Shown here piece by piece: positions 25,924-34,967 of a stretch of 64,000 nt of DNA. The position numbers and the translations under genes are program-made. Source of the DNA: Bdellovibrio sp. GT3 (GTDB lineage Bacteria; Bdellovibrionota; Bdellovibrionia; Bdellovibrionales; Bdellovibrionaceae); contig NZ_JBBNAD010000005.1 in assembly GCF_037996765.1 (NCBI RefSeq), positions 776,001 through 840,000 of the forward strand. The letters run 5' to 3'. Numbering within the stretch: position 1 is the first letter of the stretch; every line of letters starts with the position of its first letter. A model generated the notes under the pieces. That model had not been told where the DNA came from. It did no database searches and was given only the letters and a program-made list of their open reading frames with translations.

Positions 25924-26457
25924 ATGTCTGAGAATAAAGATCATTATAACCGCGGTGGCTTGTTTGCCTTCTTGTTTTCAATGGCGTTTGTATTCGCCTT
26001 TTTCTTCTACCTAGTTGTTATCAACAAAGGTGTTGATTTGGCTGAAAACGTTATCGATCCAAATGCTCCGGCAGCAGCAACGGGTCCAGTGTTTGATATC
26101 ACTAAAGTGACTGAGCCGTGGGTAGAAACTCCAGAGATGATCACTTACGGACAAAAAGTATTCAAAACAAACTGTGCTATGTGCCACGGTGATACTGGTA
26201 AGGGTGATGGCGCCGCTGGTGCAGCTTTGAATCCAAAACCACGTAACTTGGTTGAAGGTAAATGGACTCAAGGTGATGGTATCATCAATCACTTTAAAGT
26301 CGTTACTAACGGTATCCCGGGAACATCCATGGCAGCTTTCGGTCACTTTAAGGCCGCTGACCGTTGGGCTGTTTCTCACTACATTAATTCTATCACTGAA
26401 AATAAATCGAAAGACGATCCTGCTAAAGTTGCTGAGTTTGCAAAAACCGCAAAATAA
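25924..26457 (+). CDS. Membrane-anchored c-type cytochrome
   Basis: One N-terminal membrane helix (about residues 12-33) anchors a periplasmic cytochrome c domain. The heme motif is CAMCH (Cys84, Cys87, His88), and a likely axial Met136 lies in PGTSMAAFG. It is the first gene of the oxidase operon and may pass electrons to CoxB or belong to the complex. It is 15 bases ahead of the SCO gene. The 173-base upstream gap should hold the operon promoter; it contains an AT-rich stretch near 25868-25882. Confidence 0.9.
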   Translation: MSENKDHYNRGGLFAFLFSMAFVFAFFFYLVVINKGVDLAENVIDPNAPAAATGPVFDITKVTEPWVETPEMITYGQKVFKTNCAMCHGDTGKGDGAAGAALNPKPRNLVEGKWTQGDGIINHFKVVTNGIPGTSMAAFGHFKAADRWAVSHYINSITENKSKDDPAKVAEFAKTAK

Positions 26458-26472
26458 ATAGGAACTTACTGA

Positions 26473-27363
26473 ATGTCCAAAAGGCTGTTCGTTTTGAAAG
26501 CAAAAACAATGGGAAAGGTTCTGACTGGAGCCATCGTTGTTTTGTTCTCAGCAACACCGACCTGGGCATCCTACGACCTGAAACAAAAAGAAGCGGGCAT
26601 GCCTGCCAACGAAAAGGCACGTGAGCTTCAGGGTGTAGGGATCGAGGAGAAATTGGGCAAGAAGCTCGATTTCGGAATGAAGTTTAAGGACGAAACCGGC
26701 AAAGAAGTTTCCTTTGGAGATTACTTTGACGGAAAACATCCGGTGATTGTTTCGCCCGTGTATTTTGTCTGTCCCGGTTTGTGCAACTTTCACCTTAATG
26801 GTCTGACAGATGCACTGAAGGTGATGGAAAAGCAGTGGACGGTGGGTGATAAATTTAAAGTCTTGGCTGTCAGCTTTGACTCTAAAGAAACACCTCAACA
26901 TGCGGCGAATAAAAAGGACTTGTACATGAAAATGTACAACCGTCCGGGGTCAGAGGGTGGTTGGCACTTTTTGACAGGCACTGAAGAGCAAGTAAGAGCT
27001 TTGACAGATGCTATTGGATTTAAGTTCAGATGGGATGAAAATCAGAAGGAGTGGGCACACGCTTCAGCAGCGGTTGTTGTTTCTCCGGACGGAACGATTT
27101 CCCGTTATCTTCCTGGGATTATGTTTAATCAGCAGGATATTAAGTTGGCTCTAAACGAAGCGACCGAAGGTAAAATCGGAAACTTTGTGGATAGCCTGGT
27201 TTTGTATTGTTTTAAGTATGACCCACATAAGAGTAAGTACTCGTTGGCTGCGGTTTCGGTGATGAAGCTGGGCGGGGGAGTGATGGTTCTTGTGATGGTT
27301 TTATGGTTATTGCCGATTTATATTCGTTCTCGTAGAGCGAAAAAGAATGCGGCGGGGAGATAA
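26473..27363 (+). CDS. SCO1/SenC copper-delivery protein
   Basis: The thioredoxin-fold domain carries CPGLC (Cys100, Cys104) and His196 (EWAHASAAVV), the three copper ligands of SCO proteins, which load the CuA site of CoxB. A signal or membrane segment lies at residues 14-32, and an extra helix near 255-285 ends in a basic tail, so both ends are membrane-associated. This C-terminal anchor fits a subgroup of SCO proteins. It lies between the cytochrome c and coxB genes. Confidence 0.92.
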   Translation: MSKRLFVLKAKTMGKVLTGAIVVLFSATPTWASYDLKQKEAGMPANEKARELQGVGIEEKLGKKLDFGMKFKDETGKEVSFGDYFDGKHPVIVSPVYFVCPGLCNFHLNGLTDALKVMEKQWTVGDKFKVLAVSFDSKETPQHAANKKDLYMKMYNRPGSEGGWHFLTGTEEQVRALTDAIGFKFRWDENQKEWAHASAAVVVSPDGTISRYLPGIMFNQQDIKLALNEATEGKIGNFVDSLVLYCFKYDPHKSKYSLAAVSVMKLGGGVMVLVMVLWLLPIYIRSRRAKKNAAGR

Positions 27364-27369
27364 AGGTAC

Positions 27370-28326
27370 ATGATGTGGTTTAATATTGCGAAGGCCCAAT
27401 CCTTCATGCCAACGCAAGGAACCGAGATTGCCAAGCAGGTGGACAATCTTTACGGATTCTTGCTGATTACAAGTTTCATCGCCTGCGTGCTGGTTATCGG
27501 CGGGATGATTTACTTCGTACTTAAGTACAAACGTAAATCTGACAACGATAAAACAGCATATATCTCTCACAGCACAGCTTTGGAGTTCTTGTGGTCATTC
27601 ATTCCACTTGTGATCTTCCTGGCGGTGTTTGCCTGGGGTTGGTACATCTACCACGGTATGCGCACCATGCCGAAGGATGCTTTGGAAATCAACGTCCTTG
27701 GTAAACAATGGGCATGGGAAGTTGAATACAAGAATGGTTATAAAGCAGTTAATGAAATCGTTGTTCCAGTGAACACTGATGTTAAGTTGCTTCTAACTTC
27801 TCAAGACGTAATCCACTCCTTCTTCATCCCAAGCTTCCGTATCAAGCAAGATGCTGTTCCAGGTCGTTATACGGCTTTGTGGTTCCGCGCTGAAAAACTG
27901 GGTGAGTTCCATGCATTCTGTGCTGAGTACTGCGGTACCACTCACTCTGGCATGATCGGTAAAGTACGTGTTGTAACTCGTGAAGAGTTCGACAAGTACA
28001 TGGAAGAAGGTCAGGAAGAAGGCCAATTGCCTTTGGCTAAACGTGGGGAAAAACTTTTTGCGTTGAAAGCTTGTGCTTCTTGCCATGCTGTCGACAATCC
28101 TGCAGCAAAAGTTGGTCCTTCTCTATTCCAGGTATTTGGCCACGAAGTTGTATTGGCTGATGGTTCTAAAGTGAATGCGGATGAAAACTACATCCGTGAA
28201 TCCATCCTTCAACCAAACGCTAAAGTTGTAAAAGGTTTCCCTCAAGGCGTTATGCCAACGTTCCAGGGTCAGATTAACGAAAATGAGCTTAACGCACTTA
28301 TCGAGTACGTTAAGAGCTTGAAGTAA
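27370..28326 (+). CDS. coxB: Cytochrome c oxidase subunit II, caa3 type
   Basis: Two membrane helices (about residues 29-52 and 73-94) are followed by the CuA cupredoxin domain with His149 and the cluster FCAEYCGTTHSGM (Cys184, Cys188, His192, Met195). A fused C-terminal cytochrome c domain has CASCH (Cys235, Cys238, His239) and a likely axial Met in VMPTFQG. This fusion defines caa3 oxidases. Electrons enter via the heme, pass to CuA and then to CoxA. AAAGG precedes the ATG. Confidence 0.96.
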   Translation: MMWFNIAKAQSFMPTQGTEIAKQVDNLYGFLLITSFIACVLVIGGMIYFVLKYKRKSDNDKTAYISHSTALEFLWSFIPLVIFLAVFAWGWYIYHGMRTMPKDALEINVLGKQWAWEVEYKNGYKAVNEIVVPVNTDVKLLLTSQDVIHSFFIPSFRIKQDAVPGRYTALWFRAEKLGEFHAFCAEYCGTTHSGMIGKVRVVTREEFDKYMEEGQEEGQLPLAKRGEKLFALKACASCHAVDNPAAKVGPSLFQVFGHEVVLADGSKVNADENYIRESILQPNAKVVKGFPQGVMPTFQGQINENELNALIEYVKSLK

Positions 28327-28341
28327 TAAGGAGTGCAGCTC

Positions 28342-29955
28342 ATGGGTAGTCATTCATCATCAGCTCACGGCGAAAACTATATTAATTGTGAAAAAGGCCT
28401 ATGGTCTTGGTTGACGACAATCGACCACAAGCGCATCGGTATCATGTACATGATCGCTGTTATGTTCTTCTTCTTTGTCGGCGGGGTTATGGCCTTGCTT
28501 CTTCGTTTGGAACTTTTTGCTCCGAACGCGACAGCGGGAGTTGGTCAGGTTTTGAAAAACGGTGACGCTTATAATCAGGTACTAACGTATCATGGTGCGA
28601 TCATGGTTTTCATGGTTATCGTTCCTGGTATCCCTGCGATTCTTGGTAACTTCTTCCTGCCGATTCATTTGGGCGCGAAGGATATGGCCTTCCCTAAGAT
28701 CAACTTGCTTAGCTGGTACGTGTTTATGGCCGGCGCATTGTTGGCTGTAGCGACTTTCTTCCTGTCTAAAATTGACACTGGTTGGACGTTCTACACTCCT
28801 TACTCTATCCGCACTGGTACATCAGTAGTTGTGATGGTTGTGGCAGCCTTCATCATGGGTATGTCTTCCATCCTGACTGGTTTGAACATGATCGTGACAG
28901 TTCACAAACTAAGAGCTCCGGGCATGACTATGCACCGTATGCCTTTGTTCGTGTGGGCGATGTATTCCACGGCGATTTTGCAGCTTCTTGCAACTCCGGT
29001 TTTGGGTATCACTTTGATGTTGTTGGCAGCTGAGAAAATCTTCGGTGTTGGTATCTTCGATCCAGCATTGGGCGGTGACCCGGTATTGTTCCAGCATTTC
29101 TTCTGGTTCTATTCGCATCCAGCGGTTTACATCATGATCTTGCCAGCGATGGGTGTGATCTCTGAGATCATCACTGCTTTCTCTCGCAAAGTTATCTTTG
29201 GTTATACGGCAATTGCATACTCTTCTTTGGGTATCGCAGCGGTTTCCTTCTTCGTTTGGGGACATCACATGTTCGTATCCGGTCAGTCTGAACTTGCCGG
29301 TATCATGTTCTCTTTCATCACGATGCTGGTTGGGGTTCCGACGGCGATCAAGATGTTCAACTGGGTTGCGACGATCTACAAAGGTTCTGTCAGCTTTGAT
29401 TCCCCGATGTTGTTCGCTCTTGGTTTCTTGTTCCTGTTCGCTATCGGTGGTGTGACAGGTATCATGCTTGCGACTCTTCCAATCGACGTTCACTTCCATG
29501 ACACTTACTTCGTGGTAGCTCACTTCCACTACGTAATGGTGGGTGGTACTTTGATGGCGTTGATGGGTGGCTTCTATTACTGGTTCCCGAAAATGTTCGG
29601 TAAGAACTTCAACGAAGCTTTGGCTCGTTTGTCCTTCGTGTTCATCTTTATCGGTTTCAACGTGACGTTCTTCCCTCAGTTCATCCTGGGCGCGATGGGT
29701 ATGCCACGTCGTTACTTCGATTACATCCCGAACTATGAACAGCTGAATAAAGTTTCAACTGTAGGTTCTTGGTTGATCCTTATCGGTTTCTTGATCGGTC
29801 TTTATGCGATTGTACAAGGTATCAGAAAAGGTTCGAAAGCGGTTGCAAACCCATGGGGCGCAAAAACTCTTGAGTGGCAGACAGCTTCACCTCCACCACA
29901 ATTTAACTTCGATGTTGAACCAGTAGTAACAGCGGGGCCTTATGAGTACAGATAA
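28342..29955 (+). CDS. coxA: Cytochrome c oxidase subunit I
   Basis: The ~537-residue, 12-helix subunit holds heme a and the heme a3-CuB centre. Visible ligand regions are TYHGAIMVFM, the HPAVYI motif of the CuB His-Tyr crosslink, GHHMFVSG (two CuB histidines) and HFHYVMVGG (heme ligands). The K- and D-channel regions appear ordinary. ATG 28342 is chosen since AAGGAG lies eight bases upstream; a GTG at 28333 overlaps that site. The 3' end overlaps coxC by 14 bases. Confidence 0.97.
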   Translation: MGSHSSSAHGENYINCEKGLWSWLTTIDHKRIGIMYMIAVMFFFFVGGVMALLLRLELFAPNATAGVGQVLKNGDAYNQVLTYHGAIMVFMVIVPGIPAILGNFFLPIHLGAKDMAFPKINLLSWYVFMAGALLAVATFFLSKIDTGWTFYTPYSIRTGTSVVVMVVAAFIMGMSSILTGLNMIVTVHKLRAPGMTMHRMPLFVWAMYSTAILQLLATPVLGITLMLLAAEKIFGVGIFDPALGGDPVLFQHFFWFYSHPAVYIMILPAMGVISEIITAFSRKVIFGYTAIAYSSLGIAAVSFFVWGHHMFVSGQSELAGIMFSFITMLVGVPTAIKMFNWVATIYKGSVSFDSPMLFALGFLFLFAIGGVTGIMLATLPIDVHFHDTYFVVAHFHYVMVGGTLMALMGGFYYWFPKMFGKNFNEALARLSFVFIFIGFNVTFFPQFILGAMGMPRRYFDYIPNYEQLNKVSTVGSWLILIGFLIGLYAIVQGIRKGSKAVANPWGAKTLEWQTASPPPQFNFDVEPVVTAGPYEYR

Positions 29956-30604
29956 TGTAACACATCCACACGCAGCACACGTGTCGCATCACTTTAACGA
30001 TGCGACTCAGGAATATGACAGCGGTAAGCAGGGTATTTGGTTGTTCATGGTAACCGAGATCCTGATGTTCGGAGCGTTGTTGATCGGTTATGGAATCTTC
30101 CATCACCTTTATCCTGCGATGTTCTCTGAAGGAGCGAAGCAACTTGATTGGAAATTGGGTTTCGTAAATACCCTGGTTCTGATCTTCTCTTCTTTCACAA
30201 TGGCGATCTCAATCCAGTTGATCCAGCGTAATCAGATAAAAAAAGCTGCAATGGCTTTGGCGATCACGATTCTTTGCGGTGCGGTCTTCATGGTGATCAA
30301 GTACTTCGAGTGGACACATAAATTCCATTTGGGCTTCTATCCAGGCCGTTTCCTGGATTTGGCTAAGACGGGTGCAGAGCACGCAAACCTTGGTATGTAC
30401 TTTGGTTTCTACTTCTGTATGTCCGGTCTGCACGGTCTTCACGTATTGATTGGTATGGGATTGATCACATGGTTGTTGATCAGAACGATCCGCGGTGAGT
30501 TCCACTCCCAATACTGGATTCCAGTAGAGGGTGTTGGTATCTTCTGGCATATCGTCGATTTGATCTGGATCTTCTTATTCCCTCTTCTTTATTTGGTGGG
30601 TTAA
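29942..30604 (+). CDS. coxC: Cytochrome c oxidase subunit III
   Basis: The 220-residue protein has about five membrane helices and the family segments IWLFMVTEILMFGALLIGY, LHGLHVLIGMGLI and GIFWHIVDLIWIFLFPLLYL. It stabilises subunit I and is full length for the short bacterial form. It starts inside coxA, so translation is coupled, and is followed after two bases by subunit IV. Confidence 0.95.
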   Translation: MSTDNVTHPHAAHVSHHFNDATQEYDSGKQGIWLFMVTEILMFGALLIGYGIFHHLYPAMFSEGAKQLDWKLGFVNTLVLIFSSFTMAISIQLIQRNQIKKAAMALAITILCGAVFMVIKYFEWTHKFHLGFYPGRFLDLAKTGAEHANLGMYFGFYFCMSGLHGLHVLIGMGLITWLLIRTIRGEFHSQYWIPVEGVGIFWHIVDLIWIFLFPLLYLVG

Positions 30605-30606
30605 CA

Positions 30607-30948
30607 ATGGCAGCAGCACACAATCAAAATAACGATCAAAACGTTCTTCATCCGCACATTTCTCCGACTTCCATGTATTTGAAAGTCGGGGGCGCATTGT
30701 TCGGTTTGACTATCCTGACGGTAATTGCCCATCAATTCCACGAAGCTTTGGGTGCTTTCAATGCACTTGTGGCTTTCGGGATTGCAGCGATCAAAGCCGG
30801 TCTGGTTTTATTGTACTTCATGCATTTGAAGGACGATAACAACATGAATCGCGTGATCTTTGCGTCTGGTTTCTTTTTCTTGATCGTTCTTCTTCTCTTT
30901 AGCGTAGTGGATATTGCATCTCGTGCTTTAGAGGTAAGTCCTCTTTAA
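30607..30948 (+). CDS. Cytochrome c oxidase subunit IV family protein
   Basis: This 113-residue protein has three membrane helices and the segment IAAIKAGLVLLYFMHLKDD, typical of prokaryotic subunit IV (CyoD/CoxD-like), which helps assemble the CuB centre. A His-rich N-terminus precedes the first helix. Position between coxC and the heme o synthase supports the assignment. Confidence 0.9.
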   Translation: MAAAHNQNNDQNVLHPHISPTSMYLKVGGALFGLTILTVIAHQFHEALGAFNALVAFGIAAIKAGLVLLYFMHLKDDNNMNRVIFASGFFFLIVLLLFSVVDIASRALEVSPL

Positions 30949-30952
30949 GATC

Positions 30953-31831
30953 GTGTTAAAAACATACGCGGATCTTACCAAGTTTGGCATAGTCGTTTTC
31001 TCCGTTTTGGCGGGATTAGCCGGCTATGCCACGGGTTTTCAAAGTGAAAATCCATTCGACTGGAAACTCTTCTTGGAAGCTCTTCTGGGAATCTATTTCT
31101 TAAGTTCAGGTTCTTTGGCACTAAATCAGGTGCAAGACTGGCAGCTTGATAAAAAAATGCCCCGCACAGCGAATCGTCCCATCCCTGCAGGTCGTTTGAA
31201 ACCAGCAGCGGCGGGTATTCTTGCTGTGACATTTATCTTCGTGGGACTTCAGCTCTTGTTCATGGTTCAGCCTATGGCTGGATTGGTGGGGCTGGTTTGC
31301 GTTCTGTTTTACAACGGTCCATACACTCTTTATCTTAAAAAGAAGTGGGCTTATGGTGCGGTTCCGGGTGCATTCCCAGGCGCTTTGCCTGTAACGATCG
31401 GCTACGCTGCCGCAAATCCGGATATTTTTAATTCCGAATCCATCTACTTGTTCCTGATCATGTTCATTTGGCAAATGCCGCACTTTTGGGTTTTGGCAAT
31501 TCGCTACAAGGATGACTATGCAGCCGGCGATATTCCGGTTTTGCCAGTGGCTCGTGGTATCGACAAAACATTGGAACAAATCGCTCTTTGGACTTTTGCG
31601 TATGTGGGGGTTGCACTGGCGGCACCATTGTTCGTTCATGCCAGCTGGTTGTACATCCTTCTGACTTTCCCGTTCGTGTTTAAGGTTTTGCAGGAACTTT
31701 ATCGTTATTACAAATCCAAGGGCACTCAACGTTGGATGGCCTTCTTTATGTGGCTTAACGTAAGTATGCTGGTCTTTATCATCATCCCAGTCATTGATAA
31801 GTGGCACTTCCTGATTACAGAGCGTAACTAA
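30953..31831 (+). CDS. ctaB: Heme o synthase (protoheme IX farnesyltransferase)
   Basis: The UbiA-family enzyme adds a farnesyl group to heme b, giving heme o for the oxidase. It has the first Asp-rich motif (QDWQLDKKMPRTANRPIPAG), then YNGPYTLYLKKKWAYG, FPGALPVTIGY and the second motif RYKDDYAAGDIPVLPV. About nine membrane helices are seen. The start is GTG 30953, four bases after subunit IV. A strong terminator ends the operon. No heme a synthase (ctaA) gene is present here. Confidence 0.94.
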   Translation: MLKTYADLTKFGIVVFSVLAGLAGYATGFQSENPFDWKLFLEALLGIYFLSSGSLALNQVQDWQLDKKMPRTANRPIPAGRLKPAAAGILAVTFIFVGLQLLFMVQPMAGLVGLVCVLFYNGPYTLYLKKKWAYGAVPGAFPGALPVTIGYAAANPDIFNSESIYLFLIMFIWQMPHFWVLAIRYKDDYAAGDIPVLPVARGIDKTLEQIALWTFAYVGVALAAPLFVHASWLYILLTFPFVFKVLQELYRYYKSKGTQRWMAFFMWLNVSMLVFIIIPVIDKWHFLITERN

Positions 31832-31859
31832 AAAAAAGCCCGGTTTCCCGGGCTTTTTT
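31832..31859. terminator. Bidirectional intrinsic terminator of the oxidase operon
   Basis: AAAAAAGCCCGG and CCGGGCTTTTTT flank a four-base loop directly after the ctaB stop. It also serves the convergent maiA gene. Confidence 0.9.
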
Positions 31860-31862
31860 CGT

Positions 31863-32522
31863 TTAGGGCTTTCTAAGATCTTCAGGTGTGTCGATCTGAC
31901 GACTGAAGTGAGCTTTGATAAAGGCTGGATGCTGATCCAGATTGCCAAAGACTTTCATCACTGTCGGGTATTTGCTTAAGTCGACGTGAAAGCGCTGGCA
32001 GGTGATGATTTGAGGGTAAAGGACCACGTCCGCCATAGTCACCTGATCACCAAAGCAGTATTTGCCTGAAAACTCGGGCAAAGTTTTCTCCAGGGCTTCA
32101 AGGCCCTGAATAACCCACTTCTGCACCCACTGATCCTTTTGCTCCTGAGTATAGCCATGGGCTTGACCCAGATACTTTGTGATTTTCAGATTTCCGTAAG
32201 GGTGCATGGAAGCATTCACAATCTCACAAACCTGGCGCACGCGTGCGCGCAGGTAAGCATCCTTGGGCATGATCGACGGTGAAGGATGAATCTCCTCAAG
32301 GTATTCGATGATGGCCATGGAATCAGGAATGATCTTTCCATCATGAATTAATGTCGGGATACCGCCCAGGGGGTTGAGCTTCAAGTATTCGGGGGAGTGT
32401 TGTTCGTCCTTCAGCAGATTGATCGGTTTGTAGTCGTAAGCGAGACTCTTCAACTCCAGAACCACGCGGGCTCTGAAGGACGTGGAGCTTCGAAAATAGT
32501 TGTAAAGTGCGTATGAGGACAT
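31863..32522 (-). CDS. maiA: Maleylacetoacetate isomerase (zeta-class GST)
   Basis: The 219-residue protein has the zeta-class signature SSTSFRARVVLELK near the N-terminus (normally S-S-C-x-x-R-V-R), plus LNPLGGIPTLI and the PDSMAIIEYLEE glutathione site. A C-terminal helical domain contains the FGDQVTMADVVLYPQ motif. It should convert maleylacetoacetate to fumarylacetoacetate in tyrosine/homogentisate breakdown. The Cys of the usual SSC motif is Thr here, which some family members tolerate. hmgA and a FAH-family gene lie within 10 kb. Confidence 0.87.
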   Translation of the reverse strand: MSSYALYNYFRSSTSFRARVVLELKSLAYDYKPINLLKDEQHSPEYLKLNPLGGIPTLIHDGKIIPDSMAIIEYLEEIHPSPSIMPKDAYLRARVRQVCEIVNASMHPYGNLKITKYLGQAHGYTQEQKDQWVQKWVIQGLEALEKTLPEFSGKYCFGDQVTMADVVLYPQIITCQRFHVDLSKYPTVMKVFGNLDQHPAFIKAHFSRQIDTPEDLRKP

Positions 32523-32583
32523 ATACTAACTCCTGTTGATGTGCATAATTTAACAACACAGATTTTCATCAAAGGGCGTTTTA

Positions 32584-33309
32584 ATGCCAAGTAGATTTAT
32601 CTTTTCGCTGCGCTTTTCATCTAAAGTTATGATGAAGCTTGCGAAGTTGTCGCTTGCCATGGTCTTGTTCATGAGTCTTTTCAGGCTCAACCTTTTTTTG
32701 CTAAGCACCTTATCCAAAATTCAGATGTTGAACTTCCTTGAAGTGCTGCACTCATTTGGAGCGGGTATTCGCTTTGATCTGTTGGTTTTTGGTTTCCTGC
32801 TTTTGCCGATCTATTTTATTTTGATGATTCAGGCGTTTTTTGAAAAATGGCCGAATTGGATGTTTGTGATTTACAAGATCTACTTCGGTGCCGTGTGGTT
32901 GGCGATCTCTTTGCTGACCTACGTGGACTTCTTTCATTATGCGCATCACGGTCGTCGCATGCGTTTTGCTGAGTATTCAAACTGGTCGCCAGAGTTCACC
33001 TGGGAACAAATGCGCTCTTTGCCGCAAAATCAAAACTGGGTATTCACGGTGATCACTCTTGCCCTGCTGATTTTAGGTTACATGCTTATTAAAGCCGTGA
33101 ACTTCGGTCAGTGGAAAGATGAGTATTCACCGCAGAAGGGGTCCAAATTTGAAATGGCTCTGCGCATTGTGGTGCCGCTACTTCTGATTGTTTTGGCGGC
33201 GCGTGGCACAGTGGAGCCTCACCATTTGGCTTTGGAACACAGCCTGGTCTCCGACAGTACGTCACTGAACGAAATGGCCCTGAATGCCGTGTGGTGTTTT
33301 GATAAATAA
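32584..33309 (+). CDS. Membrane domain of an LTA synthase/sulfatase-type protein, without the catalytic domain
   Basis: This 241-residue protein has five hydrophobic segments and the look of the N-terminal half of YejM/LTA-synthase-like proteins: FGAGIRFDLLVFGFLLLPI, WLAISLLTYVDFFHYAHHGRR and a closing LNEMALNAVWCF. In full proteins the alkaline-phosphatase-superfamily domain follows at that point; here there is a stop codon and then an unrelated gene. Start has AAAGGG upstream. It is either a natural short form or a remnant; no frameshifted catalytic part is seen downstream. Confidence 0.65.
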   Translation: MPSRFIFSLRFSSKVMMKLAKLSLAMVLFMSLFRLNLFLLSTLSKIQMLNFLEVLHSFGAGIRFDLLVFGFLLLPIYFILMIQAFFEKWPNWMFVIYKIYFGAVWLAISLLTYVDFFHYAHHGRRMRFAEYSNWSPEFTWEQMRSLPQNQNWVFTVITLALLILGYMLIKAVNFGQWKDEYSPQKGSKFEMALRIVVPLLLIVLAARGTVEPHHLALEHSLVSDSTSLNEMALNAVWCFDK

Positions 33310-33347
33310 GACAACTTGTGGGAGACTTTTTCCCATAAGGGGTTCTT

Positions 33348-33917
33348 ATGAAAAAACTGGCACTATCGTTCCTTGTTGTTTCTGGTCTATTTTCTTCGGT
33401 AGCATTCGCTGATCTAACTTATGGTCTTGAGGTTGGCGTACGTTCCCAATCTGGCGATACTGACGCTTCTGGTGTAAGTACCGACTCTCAAACTGCAATG
33501 CAATTTGGTATGTTTGGTATTCTGCCAATTTCCGGTCCTTGGAATGTTCGTACCGGTTTGCTTTACACACAACGCCCTTTGGTATTGAAGTCCGGTGGTT
33601 CAGACGGGAAAGTCGAAATGAACTACGTCGATATTCCATTGAACATCATGTACAAATTCGAAGACTATGCTGGCGTATACTTGGGTGTGAACCTGGCAAT
33701 CAATATGGATAAAAAATGCAGTTTGAATAACTGCAATGTGACGGATGTGACGTCTCCATTGATTCCATTGACTGTGGGTGCCTCCTTCAAGTTTGCACCG
33801 AACTTCGGTTTGAATGTTTATTTTGAAAGTGCCAGCGGCAAAGCTGCAATGGCTGGTGGTGCAGAATTGAAAAACTACCGCGCGGTTGGTGCTAACTTAC
33901 TTGTTACTTTTGACTAA
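33348..33917 (+). CDS. Outer-membrane beta-barrel protein
   Basis: A signal peptide (MKKLALSFLVVSGLFSSVAFA) leads into alternating strands such as LTYGLEVGVRSQSG, WNVRTGLLYTQR and YVDIPLNIMYKF, ending in an aromatic residue pattern (LLVTFD). This fits the porin-like beta-barrel family PF13568. Two cysteines near residue 126 (KKCSLNNCN) may form a loop disulfide. AAGGGG lies before the ATG. Its ligand or role is unknown. Confidence 0.75.
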   Translation: MKKLALSFLVVSGLFSSVAFADLTYGLEVGVRSQSGDTDASGVSTDSQTAMQFGMFGILPISGPWNVRTGLLYTQRPLVLKSGGSDGKVEMNYVDIPLNIMYKFEDYAGVYLGVNLAINMDKKCSLNNCNVTDVTSPLIPLTVGASFKFAPNFGLNVYFESASGKAAMAGGAELKNYRAVGANLLVTFD

Positions 33918-33926
33918 GGATAGAAC

Positions 33927-34907
33927 GTGAAACTAGGTACTCTGAAATCAGCTCATAGTTTGGATGGTGACTTGTGTGTGGTCAGCCGTGATTTGAAAAC
34001 GGCGGTTAAGGCCACTCATATTGCTCCTAACTTGCGCGAGGCCATGGAAAAGTGGTCTTCAAAAGAAGCTGATTTGAAAAAGCTTTATAACGATTTGAAT
34101 GATGGAAAAGCGGCCGGATCATTTGCGGTGAACGAGCAGGATTTCCACTCGGCATTGCCAAGAACCTGGCTGTTCGCAGATGGTTCTGCTTTTATTTATC
34201 ATATCAAACTGGTGCGCAAAGCGCGTAATGCTCCATTGCCTGAAACATTGACGACTGTGCCGTTGATGTATCAAGGGGAGTGCGGGCAGTTCCTGGCTCC
34301 GACAGAAGATATTCCGCAGCGTGATTTTGCGCACGGGACGGATTTCGAAGGTGAAGTTGGTATTGTTACTGACTTCGTTCCGATGGGTGTAACTCCTGAG
34401 GAGGCGCTAAAGCATATTAAACTTCTGGTTTTGATCAATGACGTTTCTTTGCGTGGTTTGATCCCAGCTGAACTTGCCGGTGGATTTGGATTCTTCCAAA
34501 GTAAACCCGCTTCCGCACTTTCTCCATTTGCAGTGACTGCGGATGAATTGGGTGATGGATATAAAGACGGACGTATTCAATTGCCATTGGATGTGACTTA
34601 CAACGGCGAGTTTTTTGGTAAAGCGAATGCAGGGGCAATGCACTTTCATTTCGGTCAATTGATTGCCCACGCGGCGAAAACTCGCAATCTGCCAGCTGGT
34701 GCTATCATCGGCAGCGGAACGGTTTCCAATGAAGATCACACCAAAGGTTCAAGCTGTCTGGCTGAAAAACGCATGATTGAACAGATTGAGCAAGGCGAGA
34801 TCAAAACGCCATTCATGAAGGCGGGCGATACGATTCAAATGCAGATGAATAATGCCAAAGGAGAAAGTATCTTTGGTAAGATTTCACAGAAAGTTCGTTC
34901 AGTTTAA
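33927..34907 (+). CDS. Fumarylacetoacetate hydrolase family protein
   Basis: The 326-residue enzyme has the FAH fold with the metal ligands DFEGEVGIV (Glu pair) and the VLINDVSLRGL Asp, followed by the long loop FFQSKPASALSPFAVT. This is the set of motifs seen in tyrosine-pathway fumarylacetoacetase relatives. It probably cuts fumarylacetoacetate to fumarate and acetoacetate, as maiA and hmgA are nearby. The broader family also has acylpyruvases, so the substrate is an inference. GTG start with AAGGA upstream. Confidence 0.85.
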   Translation: MKLGTLKSAHSLDGDLCVVSRDLKTAVKATHIAPNLREAMEKWSSKEADLKKLYNDLNDGKAAGSFAVNEQDFHSALPRTWLFADGSAFIYHIKLVRKARNAPLPETLTTVPLMYQGECGQFLAPTEDIPQRDFAHGTDFEGEVGIVTDFVPMGVTPEEALKHIKLLVLINDVSLRGLIPAELAGGFGFFQSKPASALSPFAVTADELGDGYKDGRIQLPLDVTYNGEFFGKANAGAMHFHFGQLIAHAAKTRNLPAGAIIGSGTVSNEDHTKGSSCLAEKRMIEQIEQGEIKTPFMKAGDTIQMQMNNAKGESIFGKISQKVRSV

Positions 34908-34910
34908 ATA

Positions 34911-34942
34911 AAAAAATGCCGGGTCACCCCGGCATTTTTTTT
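34911..34942. terminator. Bidirectional intrinsic terminator
   Basis: AAAAAATGCCGGG and CCCGGCATTTTTT form a strong hairpin with a short loop between the convergent FAH-family and sodC genes. Confidence 0.9.
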
Positions 34943-34967
34943 GATTCTATAATTTTAAATCAAGAAA

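Noticed and set aside
28909-31948. Minus-strand frames of 206 and 275 codons opposite coxA and ctaB
   Set aside because: The products are rich in Gln/His/Arg as expected for antisense of hydrophobic genes, and the sense frames are certain.
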